Notes under the pieces: model-generated | The model's input: only the letters and a program-made list of their open reading frames with translations | Database searches by the model: none | Told to the model about the DNA's origin: nothing | Shown here: in pieces, positions 39,013 through 46,957 of the stretch | Layout: each line of letters opens with the position of its first letter | Numbering within the stretch: the first letter of the stretch is position 1 | Program-made: the position numbers and the translations under genes | From: Chloroflexota bacterium | GTDB taxonomy: Bacteria > Chloroflexota > Anaerolineae > 4572-78 > J111 | DNA length: 64,000 bases | Reading direction: 5' to 3' | Assembly (NCBI GenBank): GCA_016860845.1 | Contig: BOKF01000024.1 | Coordinates: 1 to 64,000, forward strand

Positions 39013-40691
39013 ATAAGCATAAGAAATTAGAAATATATATCGCTCTCCTTATCACTGCCGTTGGTTTTGCCCTGCGCCTCTATGCCCTGGGCCGGGAAAG
39101 CCTCTGGTTTGACGAGCTGCTGCAACTGGATATTGCCCAGGGACCGCTCTCGGCCATTCTGCCCCAATTGCCCCGGCACACGGCGGTCCCCCTGGATTAT
39201 TTGATTTCACACTTTTGGATTGTGCTGGGCCGGCAGGAGGCATGGGTGCGCCTGCCAGCCGTTTTTTTGGGGACACTGACCCTGCCGCTGGCGTATCAGT
39301 GGGGCCGGGCGTTGTTCGGTCGGGGTGAGGGACTGCTGCTGCTGGCCCTGCTGGCTGCATCTCCTTTTCATGTGCGCTACAGCCAGGAGACTCGGCCCTA
39401 CGCCCTGCTTGTGTTAGGCGTTATTCTGGCGGGCTATGCCTGGTGGCAGTTTCGAGCAACGGGTCGCCGCCGTTACTTGTTGTTGCTGCAAGTTGGGGTG
39501 CTGGTTTTTGCGCTGGCCCACCTGTTTGCCGTGGTGCTTTTTGTCCCTTTTCTGCTCTGGGCGGCCGCCGACTTTATCTTTGGCGCGGAGCGCCGGCGGG
39601 CGGCCAGGTCTTTCGTGGCCCTGGCGGGTACAGGGTTCGTAGCCGTGGTGATGCTGCTGGCGCTGGGCTATGGCAGCGCTATTTATTATTCGACCCGCGA
39701 GTTTGGGAAGGCCGTAGCCGAGCCGGAAAAATTTACCGTCCAGGCCGAGCAAAAACCCAACCAGGGGGCCGGTCCGCAGGTGGACGGCCTTTTTGTGCAG
39801 CGTGAGCTTTTGACCCCATTGGGCGCTGGCGCTTATGAGCCGGCGTTGTGGTTATTCAACGGATTGGCCGGGTTGGGCTTACTTTTTTTGTTCACCCAAA
39901 AAAGATACAGCCTCAGTCTGCTGCTGGTCCTGTGGCTGATCATCCCGCCTGTGGTGATCGTGTCATTTTTGGTCTATCGGGGCACCTTTTTCTCGCCGCG
40001 TTATATTATTTCAATCCTGCCCGCTTATCTGGCCTTGCTGACCGCCGGCCTGTTCGCCTTACCACGCTGGCTCAAATGCGCCGAACCGGGCTGGATTTCA
40101 AAAGGGGCTTTGATGGTACTGGGCGGCCTGGTCTTGCTGGTCTCAGTCACCGAATTGAGTGGCCTGTATGCTGAGCAGAAAAACGAGAATTGGCGGCTGG
40201 TGAGCCAGTTTTTGGCCCAAAATGCCCAGGCGAACGACGCTATTATGGCCGTCAACGCCGAGTCAACCCTGAACTGGTATTACCCGCCGGCCCAGGCGGA
40301 GGTAAACAGTTTTGACACGCTGGCGGCCATCCAGGCCAAAGTGACCCAGAGCCGGCGGAGCTGGGTGATTGTCAGCGTGTTTAGCAATTATTTAGGGGAT
40401 GAAGTTCTAAAGATTAGAGCCTGGTTGGGCGAGCAGGGGGCCATTCGCATGGTTTTTGATCCGGCCATTGACGTTTACTACCTGGGGCCAAATACGAACC
40501 CGCCGCAGTTGCTCCAGGAAATCCAGGGCATGGCCCTACCGGTTGACCATACCCTCTATGCCAGCCTGGCCCGCGAAAATCGCCGTAATCCAGCCGTAGC
40601 TAAACGCTACTACGAGCTGGCCCTTGAACACGCCCCCGACGAAGAAATACGCGCCGAATATCAAGCGGCCTTAACCGCCTTGGGACGTTAA
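39009..40691 (+). CDS. ArnT/PMT-like membrane glycosyltransferase, tandem copy 2
   Basis: A 560-aa paralogue of the preceding protein, with the same landmarks: SLWFDELLQLDIAQG, SPFHVRYSQETRPYAL, a YRGTFFSPRYIISILPAYL segment and the tail EHAPDEEIRAEYQAAL. It overlaps the first copy by ATGA. The pair arose by duplication and may act on different acceptors or as a heterodimer. It ends before a strong palindrome and a convergent gene. Confidence 0.85.
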   Translation: MNKHKKLEIYIALLITAVGFALRLYALGRESLWFDELLQLDIAQGPLSAILPQLPRHTAVPLDYLISHFWIVLGRQEAWVRLPAVFLGTLTLPLAYQWGRALFGRGEGLLLLALLAASPFHVRYSQETRPYALLVLGVILAGYAWWQFRATGRRRYLLLLQVGVLVFALAHLFAVVLFVPFLLWAAADFIFGAERRRAARSFVALAGTGFVAVVMLLALGYGSAIYYSTREFGKAVAEPEKFTVQAEQKPNQGAGPQVDGLFVQRELLTPLGAGAYEPALWLFNGLAGLGLLFLFTQKRYSLSLLLVLWLIIPPVVIVSFLVYRGTFFSPRYIISILPAYLALLTAGLFALPRWLKCAEPGWISKGALMVLGGLVLLVSVTELSGLYAEQKNENWRLVSQFLAQNAQANDAIMAVNAESTLNWYYPPAQAEVNSFDTLAAIQAKVTQSRRSWVIVSVFSNYLGDEVLKIRAWLGEQGAIRMVFDPAIDVYYLGPNTNPPQLLQEIQGMALPVDHTLYASLARENRRNPAVAKRYYELALEHAPDEEIRAEYQAALTALGR

Positions 40692-40702
40692 CCAGTTTAG
40701 AA

Positions 40703-40738
40703 TTTCTGGGTCCCAAACTTGAGTTTGGGACCCAGAAA
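40703..40738. repeat. 36-bp palindrome between convergent genes
   Basis: Arms TTTCTGGGTCCCAAACT (40703-40719) and their complement (40722-40738) are separated by two bases. It may end transcription from both sides, and it shares the central AAACTT core with 13413-13438. Confidence 0.75.
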
Positions 40739-40750
40739 AGATAGTTAACC

Positions 40751-42058
40751 TCACCTGCTCCAGGAAACCATCCGTTCGTCTACAAAATTGTATTGCAAGG
40801 GGATGTCGTTTAGCGTGCCGGGGGCAAACATAGGCCGCTGGTTGCTGCCATCACTATTCATAACCCAGATTTCCCACTGCCCGCCTCGATTAGAGAGAAA
40901 GGCAAGCTGCGAACCGTCAGGGGACCAGGCCGGTGAAACGTTATTGCCTGTGTTCGCCAATGACAGCCGTTCTCCCGTATCCAGGTTGATCACATCAATT
41001 GTCCATTGATCGTTAGCCCCTTTGTGAGCCATGGCTAAGCGGGTTCCGTCGGGCGAGAAGGCCGGGGTGCGGTCCAGGTTGCCCTCGACCAGGCTCGTTT
41101 TGGTATCCTGGTTGACATCAAGCTGGACCAGGCTGACATCGCCCGAATAAACGACCCGCCAGGGGTTGCGAGGATCCCAGGTTGGACCAAAACTGCTGTA
41201 GTCACTGCTTAAATCTTGATATTGGCCGCTAGCTAAATCGAGCTTGCGCAATTGCCAGGCCGGTTTGGCCGGCAGTGAATAGCAGTACTCGTACCTTTTG
41301 TCCTTTTCGATGGTTTTGCGCTCAATATCATAAGCGTCGGATGGCAAGCCGGCATCCTCAGACTTATCATGGCTGGAAATTCGGCATTCCCGGGTAATGT
41401 CTAAACGGCCGCCGCGCGGCATGTTGAACACAAGCTGCGTGCCATCCGGCGACCAGGTGGGAGATTTGGGCTGAGGCCCGGCGTGAACCTGCCGCTCGTT
41501 GGAACCATCTATATTGATCAGATAAACGCCCTCCGTTGGCCCCCAGCGGGTGAAGGCCACTTGCTGGCCATCAGGCGAAAGCGCCGGATCAAGACCGCCA
41601 CGGGTCAGCAGCCGCAGGCTGGAGCCGTCAGCATTGATGGTGTAAATATCGCCGCCGCTGCTGGTCATGAAGACCAATTTCCCGCCGCCGCTAACCGGGG
41701 CCGTCGCCGGGACGGCGGATGGCGCTGCTTGAACCACTGCCACGTTATCAAGCGACCCCGATACTTTCGTGTAAGCAGGCAGCGCCGAGATCCAACCTTT
41801 GCTGCCATCCGCCAAGACAACTTGGACCCAACTCCGATTTGAGTTGGTTCCCACAATTTCAAACACATCGCCCGCTTTGGCGACCTTTTGGATTGTATAA
41901 TTTATGCCTGGCCCCTCCCGTACATTGAGCGCCGCCGCAATGACCTCCGCTTGGGCTTTAGCTGGCGCGGTCTGGGCCAGGACCCCCGTGGTCCCTGGCA
42001 GCATTACTGCCAGTATTACTACGATAATAAGAGACAGATTTAACAATCTCCAGCGCAT
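40751..42058 (-). CDS. Secreted SH3b / TolB-like beta-propeller protein
   Basis: A 435-aa exported protein. Residues 1-29 are a signal peptide ending in GVLAQ. Residues about 35-100 are a bacterial SH3 domain (AALNVREGPGINYTIQKV ... GWISA). From about residue 125 several WD40/TolB-like blades follow, each with a DGS or SPDGT turn (SPDGQQVAFTR, SPDGTQLVF, SPDGTRLAMA, SPDGSQLAFLS). It probably binds cell-wall or surface ligands outside the membrane. ATG 42058 has AAAGGAG upstream. No partner is evident; the ECF sigma/anti-sigma pair lies just upstream. Confidence 0.85.
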   Translation of the reverse strand: MRWRLLNLSLIIVVILAVMLPGTTGVLAQTAPAKAQAEVIAAALNVREGPGINYTIQKVAKAGDVFEIVGTNSNRSWVQVVLADGSKGWISALPAYTKVSGSLDNVAVVQAAPSAVPATAPVSGGGKLVFMTSSGGDIYTINADGSSLRLLTRGGLDPALSPDGQQVAFTRWGPTEGVYLINIDGSNERQVHAGPQPKSPTWSPDGTQLVFNMPRGGRLDITRECRISSHDKSEDAGLPSDAYDIERKTIEKDKRYEYCYSLPAKPAWQLRKLDLASGQYQDLSSDYSSFGPTWDPRNPWRVVYSGDVSLVQLDVNQDTKTSLVEGNLDRTPAFSPDGTRLAMAHKGANDQWTIDVINLDTGERLSLANTGNNVSPAWSPDGSQLAFLSNRGGQWEIWVMNSDGSNQRPMFAPGTLNDIPLQYNFVDERMVSWSR

Positions 42059-42101
42059 CTTAAACTCCTTTATCACCTGTTACGTAAATTATTGGTTGCC
42101 G

Positions 42102-42132
42102 ACTATATACCACACCATACAATACGCGACAA
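42102..42132 (-). promoter_or_regulatory. Possible promoter of the SH3b/propeller gene
   Basis: On the minus strand TTGTCG (42127-42132) is 17 bp from TATATA (42104-42109), overlapping a better TATAGT (42102-42107) at 19 bp. Confidence 0.4.
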
Positions 42133-42162
42133 GGAAGCAAAATATTCCCGGCGAACTCTGAG

Positions 42163-42987
42163 TTAGGGTAATTGCCGGCGGATGGCGGCGGCCAGGTTGA
42201 GCTGATTTTCTAGGGGTAGTTGGACATCGGCAATGAGGGCATAGCCGACATCGCCTGCCTGCCACAGCACGGTGCGATGCTGGCCGTTATCACCGGCAAA
42301 GAAAGTCTGGCCGGCAGCGGGAATTTCGGCTGTAGGGGGAAAGTCGGACGGGCGTGGAGTAAACATGGTGAGTGAAAGGCGCTCACCGCTGGGCCGTTGG
42401 TAGAGAATATGGGCTGTGCCTCGCCGGTGCAGCTCGCCCAGGCGAGCGCCGACCAGGGTCCAATCGGCCAGGAGAGGAGCGTCCACCGAGAATGGGACAC
42501 GTTGGTGAAACCAGTCCCTGATTTCTTGGGGTGATGCAGACACGTCGAGGACCGGGGTTTGCTCAAAGTAGAGGGCGTGGATATCGGCCAGTTCGACATA
42601 GGTCGGCGTTTCTGAGGGGGCGGAAGGACTTAATCCCCACCAAACTGCGCCCAGCAGGACCAGCCAGATTAAGGTATAGAGGAGTCCGGTGACCGGGCGT
42701 AAGGACTTGGGCGTAGACCACCACGCCAGGAATCGCTGCCATCCCGATGGGGACAAAACTGGCTGGGCCAGGGCTGCCTGCACCGTGGCTCGAAGTGAGG
42801 CCGGCGCTCGAACTTGAGCCATCCGCTTCTGCAAGCCGGAGCGGAAATGCCGTTCGGCTTCCAGCGCGGCGGCCAAAGCGGGGTCGTCGGCCAGCCGCGC
42901 TTCAAAAGCCTGGCGTTCAGCCTCGGCTAACTCTCCATCCAGATAAGCATACAACATAGGCGAATCCTTGGGGGATAATGGGGTCAT
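42163..42987 (-). CDS. Membrane anti-sigma factor
   Basis: A 274-aa protein with an N-terminal cytoplasmic helical domain (YLDGELAEAERQAFEARLADDP, typical of anti-sigma proteins), one membrane segment at about residues 98-118 (LLYTLIWLVLLGAVWW) and an extracytoplasmic domain of about 150 residues. It has no HxxxCxxC zinc motif. It should hold the ECF sigma factor encoded upstream until a signal outside the membrane is sensed. Start and sigma stop overlap (ATGA). Confidence 0.85.
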   Translation of the reverse strand: MTPLSPKDSPMLYAYLDGELAEAERQAFEARLADDPALAAALEAERHFRSGLQKRMAQVRAPASLRATVQAALAQPVLSPSGWQRFLAWWSTPKSLRPVTGLLYTLIWLVLLGAVWWGLSPSAPSETPTYVELADIHALYFEQTPVLDVSASPQEIRDWFHQRVPFSVDAPLLADWTLVGARLGELHRRGTAHILYQRPSGERLSLTMFTPRPSDFPPTAEIPAAGQTFFAGDNGQHRTVLWQAGDVGYALIADVQLPLENQLNLAAAIRRQLP

Positions 42988-43526
42988 GCCGGGTACCCCT
43001 TCTTTTTGGCATAGGCCAGCAGAAGCTGCCGTAGTTTCTGCCGCCCCCGGTGGAGCCGTGACATGACCGAACCGAGCGGCCAGCCCAGAATCTCGGCCAT
43101 ATCCCGGTAGCTAAATTCCTCGACATCGGCCAGGAGCACAGCCAGGCGCATTTCGGCGGGTAATTCAGCCAGGGCCTGGGCGACTTCTTCATCCAGCAGG
43201 TGGTCAAAAAGATTTTTGTCCAGCGTCTCTTCCGCGACCAGCTCCAGATCATCATCCTCAAGGCTATGGGGAGTGGGGTGGGCATCCTGCCGGCGGTAAT
43301 GGTCACTCACGGTGTGGCGCAAAATGGTAAAAATCCAGGGGCGAAAGTCGGCCTCACTGCGAAAGGTGGCCTTGGCCCGGATGGCCTTAACTGCGACCTC
43401 CTGAACGATGTCCTCGGCCAGGGCCGGGTCGCCGGTCAGGTAGCGAGCTGTACGGTAGAGGGCATCCAGTTCGGCCAGGAGCAAATGGTTAAAATCCGGA
43501 GCGGAGGGCTGGGGAGACGGGTTCAT
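42984..43526 (-). CDS. RNA polymerase ECF sigma factor
   Basis: A 180-aa sigma-70 family ECF factor. Region 2 spans residues about 20-90 (DALYRTARYLTGDPALAEDIVQE ... FRPWIFTILRH) and region 4 residues about 120-172 (LPAEMRLAVLLADVEEFSYRDMAEILG ... SVMSRLHRGRQKLR). It is co-transcribed with the anti-sigma factor. ATG 43526 is preferred over GTG 43544; a TAGAGT box 8 nt upstream hints at a nearly leaderless transcript. Confidence 0.92.
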   Translation of the reverse strand: MNPSPQPSAPDFNHLLLAELDALYRTARYLTGDPALAEDIVQEVAVKAIRAKATFRSEADFRPWIFTILRHTVSDHYRRQDAHPTPHSLEDDDLELVAEETLDKNLFDHLLDEEVAQALAELPAEMRLAVLLADVEEFSYRDMAEILGWPLGSVMSRLHRGRQKLRQLLLAYAKKKGYPA

Positions 43527-43589
43527 GAAAGTTGACTCTAGCACATTCTGCCCACCCTGTCCAAATTTCGAGAGGGTTAGGTATCCTAC

Positions 43590-44732
43590 TCATCGGCCCG
43601 TCACTCGTTTAGCCCAATCCAGCGGCAGCATAAAATAGGCCAGCCAGGGCGCTTTGGACTGAGCCAAGCGGGGATGATCCAGGGCAATTTCTTCCAAACT
43701 TGGCAGCAGAGCAAAACGAAGAGCCTGGACAACTTCGCGCGGGCGGCCTTCGGTAAACTGGAGGGCCTTAAGCAGATAAAGTCCGGCCGGTTTGGGGTTG
43801 AGGTGAGAGGTGTTGACCAAATCCCGCGACTCGGCCCAGCGCCGGAAGGAGGGCGACACGCGCTTGTGTTGGCTGATCAATAGAGAATTGTCGAGGGTGC
43901 TGGGGAAATATTTTTTTAACAGGACCAGGCCGGGATAGGTAAAGCGCGCTTCGACGGAATTCAACAGGGGCAGCGGGTCGCTGAGATGGGGTATCAACAG
44001 GGCCAAATCCACCAGGTGAAGCAGGCGGCCTTTGCCCTGCCACAGGTGATACGTGGCATGCACCAGCAGATGAAGCCAGAGGGAGTCAGGCTGGGGCAGC
44101 AGGGCCGGCTCGCCTAACAGACTTCCCGGCATGGCACTGCGCCATATCAGTTCGGTCAGCTCCACCAGCGGCCCGCCGAAGCTTTCCCGGCAGTGCAGGT
44201 GAACTTCCAGTCTGCGCGGGTTGTCGGGATGCTCGCCAGCGGTGGAGACGACCTGGCGATTGTCCGGTTGGCAAAACTCGGTGTGTTTCCAGTGGACAAC
44301 CTCTTGTTCGTAGCCAAGCTGGCCCAGCAACTGGGCGGCTGTACCAAAATCTTCCGGCCGAATGAGCAAATCCAGATCGGCCATGGGGCGCATGGCGGCC
44401 TCAACGTAGTAGGCTGTGGATAAAATCGAGCCTTTGAGGGGCATCACCGGAAGCTGCTGCCGGCTGAACAATGCCAGGATTGCCTTAAGTTCCGCGTGCA
44501 TTTTGGCCAAACGCTGCCCGTTGAGTTGGTATTGTTCGGCCAGCCAGCTTTTTTGCGCCCCCGGCAGCCAGGGCACGCCGGCCAATTTGGGATACAGCAG
44601 CGGCGCGACCCCATGCACCCGGCTGGCAAATTGAAAGGTCTGCCATGTTTCGGCAGACCAATCAGGGTTGTGCGGCTCAGGTTGATTGAGCCATTCAGCC
44701 ATCGTAGCACAGAGTTGAGCCAGAGAGGTCAT
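43590..44732 (-). CDS. NTP_transf_5-like nucleotidyltransferase family protein, copy 2
   Basis: A 380-aa protein related to 21202-22419. The core is LFSRQQLPVMPLKGSIL followed by MADLDLLIRPED, with the D-x-D metal site in ADLDL. The VHLHCRE and LLVHATYHLWQGKGRLLHLVDLALL region corresponds to the helical half. The function is unknown. It follows the F420-type oxidoreductase by 13 bp and lies downstream of the third HprK-like ATPase. ATG 44732 has CCGAGAA upstream; the longer frame overlaps the preceding gene. Confidence 0.78.
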   Translation of the reverse strand: MTSLAQLCATMAEWLNQPEPHNPDWSAETWQTFQFASRVHGVAPLLYPKLAGVPWLPGAQKSWLAEQYQLNGQRLAKMHAELKAILALFSRQQLPVMPLKGSILSTAYYVEAAMRPMADLDLLIRPEDFGTAAQLLGQLGYEQEVVHWKHTEFCQPDNRQVVSTAGEHPDNPRRLEVHLHCRESFGGPLVELTELIWRSAMPGSLLGEPALLPQPDSLWLHLLVHATYHLWQGKGRLLHLVDLALLIPHLSDPLPLLNSVEARFTYPGLVLLKKYFPSTLDNSLLISQHKRVSPSFRRWAESRDLVNTSHLNPKPAGLYLLKALQFTEGRPREVVQALRFALLPSLEEIALDHPRLAQSKAPWLAYFMLPLDWAKRVTGR

Positions 44733-44745
44733 TTCTCGGCAATGA

Positions 44746-45627
44746 CTAAAACTCTGCCACCGCCGGAATAATTTCCCGGCCAAACTGCTCCAGCGGCTTG
44801 ATTTCGTGGACGTTGGGCATGTTGAAAATGACATGCTGAATGCCCACGTCGGCCAGCCCGCGGCATGTCTCGATAACCTGAGCAGCGCTCATCGCGCCAG
44901 CCGCCAGGTTGACCGTGTCCAGGGCCGTGCGCTCGATTTCGTCGTAGGGCCGGCCGGCGGCGTCGCAGTGCCGTTTCAACACGTCAAGCTTTTGCCGCAG
45001 CGCGCCATGACCATAAGCGGCAAAAAAATTACAGGCGTCGGCGTATTGCGCCACCAATCGCAGGGTCTTGTTCTCACCCATGCCGCCGACCAGAATGGGC
45101 GGGTGCGGCCGGCTTACAGGTTGAGGGCTGTTGATCGGCTCGGCCAGGGAGTAATGCTGGCCCTGGTAGGGCTCCCTGTTGCCTGACCACATGTGATGGG
45201 CAATTTGGAGCGCTTCCTCCAGCCGCTCGAACCGCTCCTTGAGCGGCGGGAAGGGGAGGCCCAGCCCCACTGCCTCCTCTTCGTTCCAGGCCGCGCCGAT
45301 GCCCAGGTAGGCCCGCCCGCCGGAAAGCACGTCGAGGGTTGAAACGGTTTTGACCAGGAGGCCGGGCTGGCGGTAAACCACGCCGGTAACGAGCGTGCCC
45401 AATTTGGCTCGCCGGGTCAGGCCGGCCATATAGTTGAGCGCAGCGTAGCCTTCCAACATCGGTTCATCGGCCGGACCGATGTACTGGATCTGAAAAAAGT
45501 GATCCATGACCCACAGGCTGTAAAAATCGGCATCGTCGGCGGTTTTGGCTATCTCGGCCAGGCGCGGGCCGATCTCAGCCGGGCCGCCGGGCCAGGTAAA
45601 ACTGGGAATCTGCAATCCAATCCGCAT
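44746..45627 (-). CDS. LLM-class F420-dependent oxidoreductase
   Basis: A 293-aa luciferase-like monooxygenase-fold enzyme, most like the F420-dependent subgroup. It shows SLWVMDHFFQ, the GTLVTGVVYRQPGLLVKTVSTLDVLSGGRAYLGIGAAWNEEEA core and HPPILVGGMGENKTLRLVAQYAD. It would use reduced F420 (or FMN) to reduce an unknown substrate in the cytoplasm. No F420 biosynthesis gene is in the window. Confidence 0.88.
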   Translation of the reverse strand: MRIGLQIPSFTWPGGPAEIGPRLAEIAKTADDADFYSLWVMDHFFQIQYIGPADEPMLEGYAALNYMAGLTRRAKLGTLVTGVVYRQPGLLVKTVSTLDVLSGGRAYLGIGAAWNEEEAVGLGLPFPPLKERFERLEEALQIAHHMWSGNREPYQGQHYSLAEPINSPQPVSRPHPPILVGGMGENKTLRLVAQYADACNFFAAYGHGALRQKLDVLKRHCDAAGRPYDEIERTALDTVNLAAGAMSAAQVIETCRGLADVGIQHVIFNMPNVHEIKPLEQFGREIIPAVAEF

Positions 45628-45677
45628 GATCTTATCCTTTCACTTTGTATCGTTTACCCAAGCTATAATTTTCTCGC

Positions 45678-45728
45678 CGGGATTAGGGGATTGGGGGATT
45701 TAATTTTAAAGTCTTTCCCCTGATCCCG
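45678..45728. repeat. GGGATTAGGGG inverted repeat
   Basis: CGGGATTAGGGG (45678-45689) faces CCCCTGATCCCG (45717-45728), with one mismatch. It lies between the third HprK-like gene and the oxidoreductase gene. Confidence 0.65.
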
Positions 45729-45734
45729 ACAAAG

Positions 45735-46673
45735 TTATGCCTCAAAAACAGTTTCTAATAACTCAACGCCGGCCTGAATGTCATCTCCAAAGTAGAGCCG
45801 GTAGGTTTTGTGTTGGAACAAACTTTCAAGATGCGGTGAGTGATGAGGCAGCTTCATTTCCAGGCCGGTTGCGCCCAGCGGCCAGACCCGTCTGGCTTCA
45901 GCCGCCTGAACTGGCTCCAGCCAGCTTTTCCCACCGGCCAACCGCTCGACCAGAATGACCGCCTTGGGCTGGGCCGAAACGGTCGTGCTGCCCGGCCGGA
46001 TGCTTTCCAGATTGACTTCCAGTTTCATTTCGCCGTTGGTTTGCAGCACCGGCTCATAACCTGTAAGTTCAGGAAACAGCTTTTTGGCATCGGGCAAGAG
46101 GTGAAAACTCCAGGGCATGCCCCACCACAGATGACGCTGGCTGTCGAGCCAGACGACATCTTCGGCCAGCGCCTGGAAACTGCCTCGCATCGCGGCGGCA
46201 AAGGCCAGCGTCGTTTTGCCGCCGCCGCTCTGTGCCCGCAGCAGCACGGCCTGGCCGTTTTTAGCCAGCGCCGCTCCGTGAACGCCCATCCAGCCCCGCC
46301 ACTCCAGCATCATCAAAAAAGCCAGCTCCAAAAAGTGCCAGCGAAAAAAAGCGGGATTAGCCAGAACCGGGGCTGAAAAATAACCGAAGGCAAAGCCGTC
46401 GGCCAGGTTGGCTACCAGGCCGGAGTCACGGCCGATGGTTTGGTAAAGGAGCGATCCTTCCAGGCGAAAAGATGGTGGGTCGGGGGGACTATCTGGCCGG
46501 TCAGAGGCCATCAAGCGGAAACGGAAGTCGGGCAACTCGACGGACTGGCCCGGCCCAAAGCGGCCAAAGGACGTTTCTGCCGCAGCGATGATGGCTGGAC
46601 TGTTGCTGCGCAGACGTAAAGTGAAGCCCATTGGCCGAAACCAGGCTTCCTGATAAGTTTGAGCTTTGCTCAT
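45735..46673 (-). CDS. HprK-like P-loop ATPase, copy 3
   Basis: A 312-aa HPr-kinase-related protein. The segment GVHGAALAKNGQAVLLRAQSGGGKTTLAF holds the P-loop at about residues 145-157, then VWLDSQRHLWWG and a basic C-terminal half. It is most similar in layout to copies 1 and 2. Its start codon lies only 14 bp from the MITE at 46688, so its leader is largely element DNA and no clear Shine-Dalgarno is seen. The substrate is unknown. Confidence 0.7.
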   Translation of the reverse strand: MSKAQTYQEAWFRPMGFTLRLRSNSPAIIAAAETSFGRFGPGQSVELPDFRFRLMASDRPDSPPDPPSFRLEGSLLYQTIGRDSGLVANLADGFAFGYFSAPVLANPAFFRWHFLELAFLMMLEWRGWMGVHGAALAKNGQAVLLRAQSGGGKTTLAFAAAMRGSFQALAEDVVWLDSQRHLWWGMPWSFHLLPDAKKLFPELTGYEPVLQTNGEMKLEVNLESIRPGSTTVSAQPKAVILVERLAGGKSWLEPVQAAEARRVWPLGATGLEMKLPHHSPHLESLFQHKTYRLYFGDDIQAGVELLETVFEA

Positions 46674-46687
46674 AAACGGGTCTATAA

Positions 46688-46830
46688 GGCAACTCCAAGA
46701 AAATAATTATCCAAAGTCCGTGATACGTAATGCGTGATGCGTGATGGTTTCCAGGCAAGATTTCTTACGCATCACGTATCACGCATCAAGCCGGTGAGAA
46801 CAATTGGATGATTTAAATCTTGGAACTGCC
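46688..46830 (-). mobile_element. MITE-like element, copy 2 (complete, 143 bp)
   Basis: The complete element has imperfect terminal inverted repeats of about 27 bp, GGCAACTCCAAGA... and GGCAGTTCCAAGA..., both ending in ATCCAA. The interior is a palindrome of GTGATACGT/ATGCGTGAT units. It is 124/125 identical to the inverted copy at 1-125. There is no transposase inside. TA flanks the GGAACTGCC end; a target duplication cannot be settled. Confidence 0.85.
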
Positions 46831-46957
46831 TAACGGTTTGAACGGATGGATTGGGGATGGAATTGGTCTCGCTCGGTCAGGCGAAATTCTAACATAGACC
46901 CGGTCACAAGGCAAAGAAGTTGGAAGCCTGGATAACGGGACTAGGAGAAATGGGAAT

